From the NCBI RefSeq assembly GCF_001571775.1, contig NZ_LRVM01000006.1, positions 1-64,000 on the forward strand: a stretch of DNA of 64,000 nt. Reading direction: 5' to 3'. Under the pieces are notes generated by a model, which saw only the letters and a program-made list of their open reading frames with translations, did no database searches and was not told the origin of the DNA. A program made the translations under genes and the position numbers. This document shows positions 63,666 through 64,000 of the stretch, in pieces (positions within the stretch are counted from its first letter, which is position 1; each line of letters starts with the position of its first letter). The stretch is from Anaerotignum neopropionicum. Lineage in GTDB: Bacteria > Bacillota > Clostridia > Lachnospirales > Anaerotignaceae.

Positions 63666-64000
63666 TTATTTGGGTAACTTAAAAGAGCTTTTTAAGGAAA
63701 CAATGCGGTTGAATACCAGTTTCTCCTCTGAAGTATCTTTGGTATCCACAATATAGTATCCATTACGCATAAACTGGAAGCGTTCTCCTTTTTGAGCCTC
63801 ACTAATGACAGGCTCAATGAAACATTCCCTAACCTCCAAGGAATTGGGGTTCATAATCATATCCCCATTCGGATCCTCGGGGTTATCCAGCATCATATAA
63901 TCATACAGTCTTGCTGTAGCCTGAATATTTTCCGTCGCACTTACCCAGTGAAGCGTTCCCTTTACTTTTCTGCCTTCAAAGCCGCTGCCGCTTTTTGTTT
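63666..64000 (-). CDS. glnS: Glutaminyl-tRNA synthetase, C-terminal part
   Basis: The last 111 residues of a protein cut by the right edge. The sequence matches the C-terminal anticodon-binding beta-barrel of GlnRS: GRKVKGTLHWVSATE near the edge, then ARLYDYMMLDNPEDPNGDM, LEVRECFIEP and RFQFMRNGYYIVDTKDTS. The GTLHWV element and YDxL/MF pattern are typical of GlnRS and GluRS-derived Gln enzymes. Presence of glnS suggests direct charging of tRNA-Gln rather than sole reliance on GatCAB. Confidence 0.93.
   Translation of the reverse strand, partial: TKSGSGFEGRKVKGTLHWVSATENIQATARLYDYMMLDNPEDPNGDMIMNPNSLEVRECFIEPVISEAQKGERFQFMRNGYYIVDTKDTSEEKLVFNRIVSLKSSFKLPK

Overview
The window looks like chromosomal DNA from a low-GC, endospore-forming member of the class Clostridia. 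This is inferred from AT-rich intergenic DNA, T-box control of tyrS, the sporulation genes spo0A, spoIVB and spoIIM, an IspH-S1 fusion, and Bacillus/Clostridium gene order. The species cannot be named from sequence alone. Nearly everything is housekeeping on the minus strand. I see no prophage, insertion sequence, CRISPR array or integrated plasmid.

Layout. 1-550: the upstream end of an rRNA operon (its 16S gene would lie off the left edge) preceded by two serine tRNA genes, all minus strand. 867-4745: three plus-strand genes, pepT, tyrS behind a T-box, and a DJ-1/PfpI protein. 5.0-13.7 kb: xerD, spoIIM, nudF, an aspartate aminotransferase, an M19 dipeptidase, spo0A and spoIVB (minus), then a plus-strand GntR regulator. 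14-21.3 kb: the glycolytic cluster cggR-pgk-(polysaccharide deacetylase)-tpiA-gpmI-eno, without gapA. 21.3-27.6 kb: a small acidic membrane protein, a Nudix hydrolase, a PrsW-like protease, and a three-gene ABC system with a large secreted CARDB-like protein. 27.7-34.5 kb: hflX, dapF, an M16 peptidase, pnp, rpsO. 34.5-43.4 kb: the translation operon rimP-nusA-rnpM-ylxQ-infB-rbfA-nrnA-truB-ribF plus an EamA transporter. 43.5-46 kb: a DUF554 protein, an orphan amino-acid binding lipoprotein, deoC. 46.4-56.7 kb: M50-like membrane protein, scpA, scpB, a BamE-like small protein, dacF, rluB, histidine phosphatase, flavoprotein, cmk, plsC, ispH-S1. 56.9-57.5 kb: a plus-strand XRE regulator and membrane protein pair. 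57.7-63.4 kb: a proline operon, proB and proA, with five other genes in and after it. 63.7 kb to the end: the 3' end of glnS.

How the parts relate. Many minus-strand genes overlap by 4 bp or sit within 30 bp, so translational coupling is probable in the ABC system, plsC-ispH, pda-tpiA and the folate/proline genes. Control elements readable in the DNA include the T-box, a candidate CggR operator, two 0A boxes at spo0A, leader hairpins before rimP, pnp and rpsO, and a palindromic operator over the XRE promoter.

The least ordinary content is two families of dispersed, hairpin-rich intergenic repeats (family A near 4.8, 15.4, 46.2 and 57.6 kb; family B near 51.6 and 53.1 kb), the ABC/CARDB system, an M50 relative whose HExxH motif reads HEFTR, the XRE/membrane pair, and a DUF2971 gene in the proline operon. 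I did not find a clearly new biological system; the ABC/CARDB operon and the repeats are the best candidates.
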